From NCBI GenBank assembly GCA_903929045.1, contig CAIYTE010000059.1:1-37921 (forward strand): DNA of 37,921 nucleotides, written 5' to 3'. Position numbers and translations under genes: made by a program. Numbering within the stretch: the stretch's first letter is position 1; every line of letters starts with the position of its first letter. This document shows, one piece after another, positions 35,287-37,921 of this stretch. A model generated the notes under the pieces. It was not told the origin of the DNA. It saw nothing but the letters and a program-made list of their open reading frames with translations, and did not search any database. The stretch is from an uncultured Hyphomicrobiales bacterium (GTDB lineage Bacteria > Pseudomonadota > Alphaproteobacteria > Rhizobiales > Xanthobacteraceae).

Positions 35287-36273
35287 ATGAAATTTTCTGA
35301 AGGACGCCGCAGGCTGGTGAGCCTGGCCTTGGCGTTTACGTGTGCAATGCCGTTCGCGGCAATGGCGCAAACATACCCGACCAAGCCGATCCGCCTGATC
35401 GTCGGCTTCGCCGCCGGTTCAAGCGGCGACATCACCGCGCGCATCATCGGCCACGGCATGGGCGAACAACTCGGCCAGACGATCGTGGTCGAAAATCGAC
35501 CCGGTGCAAGCAGCATGATTGCAAACGAATTCGTGTCACGCGCGCCGAAGGACGGCTACACGCTGCTTCTGGCGACTGTCGCCGCGACGATCAATACGAC
35601 CTTGATGCCCGGCAAAGGCCCCAACTTCCAGAAAGATCTGGCACCTATCGCCGCCGTCGGCGCCATTCCCAACATTCTCGTCGTCAACCCGACCGTTCCG
35701 GCCAAGAGCGTCAAGGAATTGATCGCGCTGGCCAAGGCGAAACCGAACGAGTTGCTGTACGGTGCCTCCGGCATTGGCAGCGGTCCGCAGATGGCGGCCG
35801 AGCTGTTCAAGCAGATGGCCGACGTGCAGATGGGGAGCGTGCTCTATCCGGGTAGCGCACAGACCGTCACTGACCTTATTGCCGGCCGCACTCAAGTGAT
35901 GTTCTCGCCAGCCTCGGCGGTGCTTGGTTTCATCAAGCAGGACATGGTGCGTCCGCTGGCGACAACGCAGGCCAAACGCATGAAGGCCCTTCCCGATTTG
36001 CCGACGGTCGCGGAGGAAGCGCTGCCGGGTTACGACGCCGGTGTGTGGTTCGGCATTCTTGGACCAGCAGGCACCGATACCGCGATCATCAAACGGCTTT
36101 CGGAGGCGGTGAATGCGGCGCTGAAGGATCCAAAGATTATTCAGGACCTCGATGCGCAAGGTCTCGAGGCGTTGGGCGGCAGCCCGGAAGATTTCAGCCG
36201 CATGATTGCGAGCGAAACCGAACGCTGGGCGAAAGTCGTCAACCGCATGAAAGAAACCAAGCAGATACAATAA
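35287..36273 (+). CDS. Bug-family periplasmic receptor, divergent from the UbiD operon
   Basis: A 328-aa TctC-like receptor with a signal peptide (MKFSEGRRRLVSLALAFTCAMPFAAMAQ). It has the family markers YPTKPIRLIVGFAAGSSGDITARI, ENRPGASSMIANEFVSRAPKDGYTLL and LYPGSAQTVTDLIAGRTQVM. The ATG at 35287 has a GGAG-type site about 10 bases upstream; the longer frame to 35230 would run through the operator. There is no TctA/TctB pair nearby. The shared operator suggests it binds the substrate of the divergent pathway in the periplasm. Transcription rightward appears to end in the gap before the tRNA fragment. Confidence 0.92.
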   Translation: MKFSEGRRRLVSLALAFTCAMPFAAMAQTYPTKPIRLIVGFAAGSSGDITARIIGHGMGEQLGQTIVVENRPGASSMIANEFVSRAPKDGYTLLLATVAATINTTLMPGKGPNFQKDLAPIAAVGAIPNILVVNPTVPAKSVKELIALAKAKPNELLYGASGIGSGPQMAAELFKQMADVQMGSVLYPGSAQTVTDLIAGRTQVMFSPASAVLGFIKQDMVRPLATTQAKRMKALPDLPTVAEEALPGYDAGVWFGILGPAGTDTAIIKRLSEAVNAALKDPKIIQDLDAQGLEALGGSPEDFSRMIASETERWAKVVNRMKETKQIQ

Positions 36274-36432
36274 GTGAGGCCCACGGCACCCGGTTTTCTT
36301 CTCGTGTCCGCCAGCGCCACCAACAGACCCGTTCGAGAGTTAAGTGCTCCTGACGGAAGCTCTTCCAAAAATTGTCTGGCCGGTGCAGAACGGCGACGCG
36401 ACGAGTTGAAAAACATTGGTGGCAAAATAGCT

Positions 36433-36460
36433 TTGATCGGTGCCCAATCTCATCTATTTT
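36433..36460 (+). promoter_or_regulatory. Possible promoter of the tRNA-Ser gene
   Basis: TTGATC (36433-36438) and TATTTT (36455-36460) with 16 bases between, ending about 21 bases before the tRNA 5' end. The 208 bases between the Bug receptor and the tRNA hold no gene. Confidence 0.4.
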
Positions 36461-36481
36461 GTCTTTTAGCTTCAACAGTTT

Positions 36482-36520
36482 GGAAGGGTGGCCGAGTGGT
36501 TTAAGGCACCGGTCTTGAAA
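36482..36520 (+). tRNA. tRNA-Ser(UGA), 5' half only, broken at the anticodon loop
   Basis: The first 39 bases are a perfect tRNA-Ser start: acceptor strand GGAAGGG, T8-G9, D-arm GCCGAG-TGGTTT-AAGGC, position 26 A, anticodon strand CCGGT and the 7-base loop CTTGAAA with anticodon TGA. The next bases should be ACCGG to close the stem but are TCGTA, and no variable arm, T-arm or CCA follows. The break falls exactly at the 3' edge of the anticodon loop, a known crossover point for phage-type integrases. Foreign DNA starts here. The functional copy must be elsewhere, because tRNA-Ser(UGA) is usually single and essential. Confidence 0.85.
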
Positions 36521-36558
36521 TCGTATTTGGACTGGTATCCATTTGTTCTAAAAGCGCC

Positions 36559-36660
36559 AGAAGTCCCTGCCCGGCAATGACTTCTAGATGCTTCTTGCCG
36601 CGCAGCAGACGTTGATAAAGTGAACAAAAGCGGTTCGACTGGCACCCAAATTGGCACCCA
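36559..36660. repeat. Short repeats just inside the island edge
   Basis: An inverted repeat AGAAGTC/GACTTCT (36559-36565 and 36579-36585), then a direct repeat TGGCACCCA at 36640-36648 and 36652-36660 (period 12). Clusters of this kind flank integrase crossover sites as arm-type binding sites. No integrase gene is present in the visible part of the island. The 157 bases between the tRNA break and the next gene hold only these. Confidence 0.4.
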
Positions 36661-36677
36661 CAAGGAGCATGTCAACG

Positions 36678-37697
36678 ATGACGGTCGCCGAGGTGAACAT
36701 ATGGGGTATTCACGGCGGGCGTACCGGCGATGCAGACCTCTTGTTCCTGAAAAAGAATTGTATTGCCATCGGCTGGGCGGCGATGGGCGATCTTAATAAG
36801 CTTGCCCCCGACCGAGACGCATTTAAAGCGAAGGTGGCGACGGCATACCCGGATAAGAAGCCCGGCGCGATACCGGTCAATGCCGGACAGTTATTTCGAT
36901 TTATTCATGAAATGAAAGTTGGCGATGTTGTCGTCTATCCGTCAAAACGGGACCGGCAGATTCACATCGGACGTGTGGAGGGAAACTACGCTTACGATGT
37001 CAGTCTAGAGGCTAGCTACCCCAATAGGCGTAAAGTGACTTGGACACACTCCGTCCCACGAACAAAATTTACTCAAGGTGCGCTTTACGAAATTGGCTCT
37101 GCGATGAGCCTTTTTCTCGTAAAAAATTTCGCTGAGGAGTTTCGCGCGGTATTGGAGGGTAAGCCCGCCCCGATAACGCCATTGGCACAAGATGAAACGG
37201 TAGCTGCGGTAAGCGAAGACATTGAGGAAACCACACGAGATTTTGTGCTTAAGCGCTTAGCACAAGAACTAAAGGGCCTGCCTCTAGAAAGCTTTGTCGT
37301 TCATCTCCTGGAATGCATGGGCTATCATGCGCGGCTTACAAGAAAGAACGAGCCGAGCGTCGACATTCTCGCGCACAAAGATCATCTGGGTGTCGAGCCG
37401 CCAATAATTAAAGTCCAAGTAAAAAGCAGTGAAGGAGTAGCGACCGACAAGGACGTGTCCGCTCTATACGGGAAGCTATCTTCTACTGGGGAATTTGGCC
37501 TCTTCGTTACGCTAGGGCAGTTTAGTCCGGTGTCCCGCAATTTTGAGCAAAGCAAAAGTAACCTACGGCTTATCGATGGCGATGAGTTGGTCAATCTTAT
37601 CTTCCAACATTACGAAGAGTTTGATTCCCGCCATAAAGGACTACTTCCGTTGCGAAGAGTTTACATCCCGGAAGCTATCGACTCCGAGGAGGCCTGA
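36678..37697 (+). CDS. Mrr-type restriction endonuclease
   Basis: A 339-aa protein. The N-terminal half (WGIHGGRTGDADLLFLKKNCIAIGWAAMGDL...VNAGQLFRFIHEMKVGDVVVYPSKRDRQIHIGRVEG) is the modified-base or Mrr-associated N-terminal domain seen in restriction-system proteins. The C-terminal half carries the Mrr nuclease core with the PD-(D/E)xK pattern: Asp in PSVDILAHKD and QVK in IIKVQVKSSEG. Such enzymes cut foreign or methylated DNA (type IV-like). The ATG at 36678 is chosen because AAGGAG lies 10 bases upstream; ATG 36669 would be only 1 base away from it. Codon use is clearly more A+T-rich than the core genes. No methyltransferase partner is visible before the window ends. Confidence 0.85.
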   Translation: MTVAEVNIWGIHGGRTGDADLLFLKKNCIAIGWAAMGDLNKLAPDRDAFKAKVATAYPDKKPGAIPVNAGQLFRFIHEMKVGDVVVYPSKRDRQIHIGRVEGNYAYDVSLEASYPNRRKVTWTHSVPRTKFTQGALYEIGSAMSLFLVKNFAEEFRAVLEGKPAPITPLAQDETVAAVSEDIEETTRDFVLKRLAQELKGLPLESFVVHLLECMGYHARLTRKNEPSVDILAHKDHLGVEPPIIKVQVKSSEGVATDKDVSALYGKLSSTGEFGLFVTLGQFSPVSRNFEQSKSNLRLIDGDELVNLIFQHYEEFDSRHKGLLPLRRVYIPEAIDSEEA

Positions 37698-37782
37698 GAT
37701 TATCCTGATAGAACGAAATCAACATGATTTGACGCAACGCTTACCTTGCTCGGACGGAAAAACCTCATATTCAACTTTGATC

Positions 37783-37921
37783 TGCCCCCTTTGAAGTGGT
37801 CCTCCCTGAAGTATAATTTTGACAGAGGAGGATACGGAGATGGGTGTCCGTCGTCAGATAATTTGAGACTGATCAGGCTTTTTGCGAAGGGAGGCTCTGG
37901 CTCATCTCAGAGTTTAAGCGG
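37783..37921. mobile_element. Possible end of an insertion sequence or IS remnant
   Basis: From 37783 the sequence reads TGATCTGCCCCCTTTGAAGT and then GGTCCTCCC, a terminal-repeat-like start of the IS3/IS-type I recall from proteobacteria. TATAAT (37812-37817), GAGGAGGA and ATG at 37840 follow within 60 bases, as at the front of a transposase gene. The frame from this ATG stops after 8 codons (MGVRRQII), so it is either degraded or out of frame. The element runs past the window edge. The 85 bases between the Mrr gene and this point hold nothing. Confidence 0.3.

Overview
The window is chromosomal DNA of an alphaproteobacterium, most likely of the order Hyphomicrobiales (Bradyrhizobium/Xanthobacteraceae/Pseudolabrys-like). 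The grounds are the gene order ntrB-ntrC-(insert)-ntrY-ntrX-D-amino-acid transaminase-hfq-hflX-mazG, the order rlpA-dacF-tmk-holB-metG-tatD-MBL, the high G+C of the core genes, and several orphan tricarboxylate-transporter-type (Bug) binding proteins. The species is inference from gene order and protein character; no search was run.

Layout. (1) 1-9902, plus strand: the nitrogen two-component systems NtrBC and NtrYX, with a flavin-dependent luciferase-like oxidoreductase and a palindromic repeat inserted between them. These are followed by a class IV D-amino-acid transaminase, hfq and hflX. hflX carries an in-frame TAA between its N-terminal domain and its GTPase domain. (2) 9906-10727, minus: mazG. 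(3) 10852-13311: a complete IS1595-family element of 2460 bp with 22-bp perfect terminal inverted repeats and an 8-bp target duplication (TATATTTA). Besides its transposase it carries three passenger genes, a terminator and an unexplained structured segment ending in a tRNA-like T-arm and CCA. (4) 13487-24399, minus: the housekeeping run rlpA, dacF, tmk, holB, then metG, tatD and a metallo-beta-lactamase-fold hydrolase. About 3.5 kb of small or accessory genes (two small secreted proteins, a 58-aa protein, a DUF6481-like coiled coil, an orphan Bug receptor, a ribbon-helix-helix protein) separate holB from metG.

(5) 24567-36273: a catabolic/uptake region. An SsuABC/TauABC-like ABC importer (minus strand) is followed upstream by a seven-gene minus-strand operon: alpha/beta hydrolase, an NMT1/Thi5-like binding protein with no signal peptide, a three-subunit molybdenum hydroxylase (large, FeS, FAD), a UbiD-type prenyl-FMN decarboxylase and a FadR-type GntR regulator. 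A Bug receptor gene diverges from the operon. A perfect palindrome matching the FadR-type consensus TNGTNNNACNA lies in the middle of the divergent promoter region, so the last gene of the operon plausibly controls both sides. I read this as a degradation module for an unknown (hetero)aromatic carboxylate: import, hydroxylation by the Mo enzyme, decarboxylation by UbiD, hydrolysis of the ring-opened or lactone product.

(6) 36482-37921: the 5' half of a tRNA-Ser(UGA) gene, cut exactly at the 3' edge of its anticodon loop and followed by A+T-richer foreign DNA with an Mrr-type restriction endonuclease and what may be the end of an insertion sequence. This is the left edge of a genomic island that continues beyond the window.

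The strongest candidates for something new are the UbiD/molybdenum-hydroxylase cluster with its operator, the passenger RNA in the IS1595 element, the split tRNA-Ser, and the interrupted hflX.
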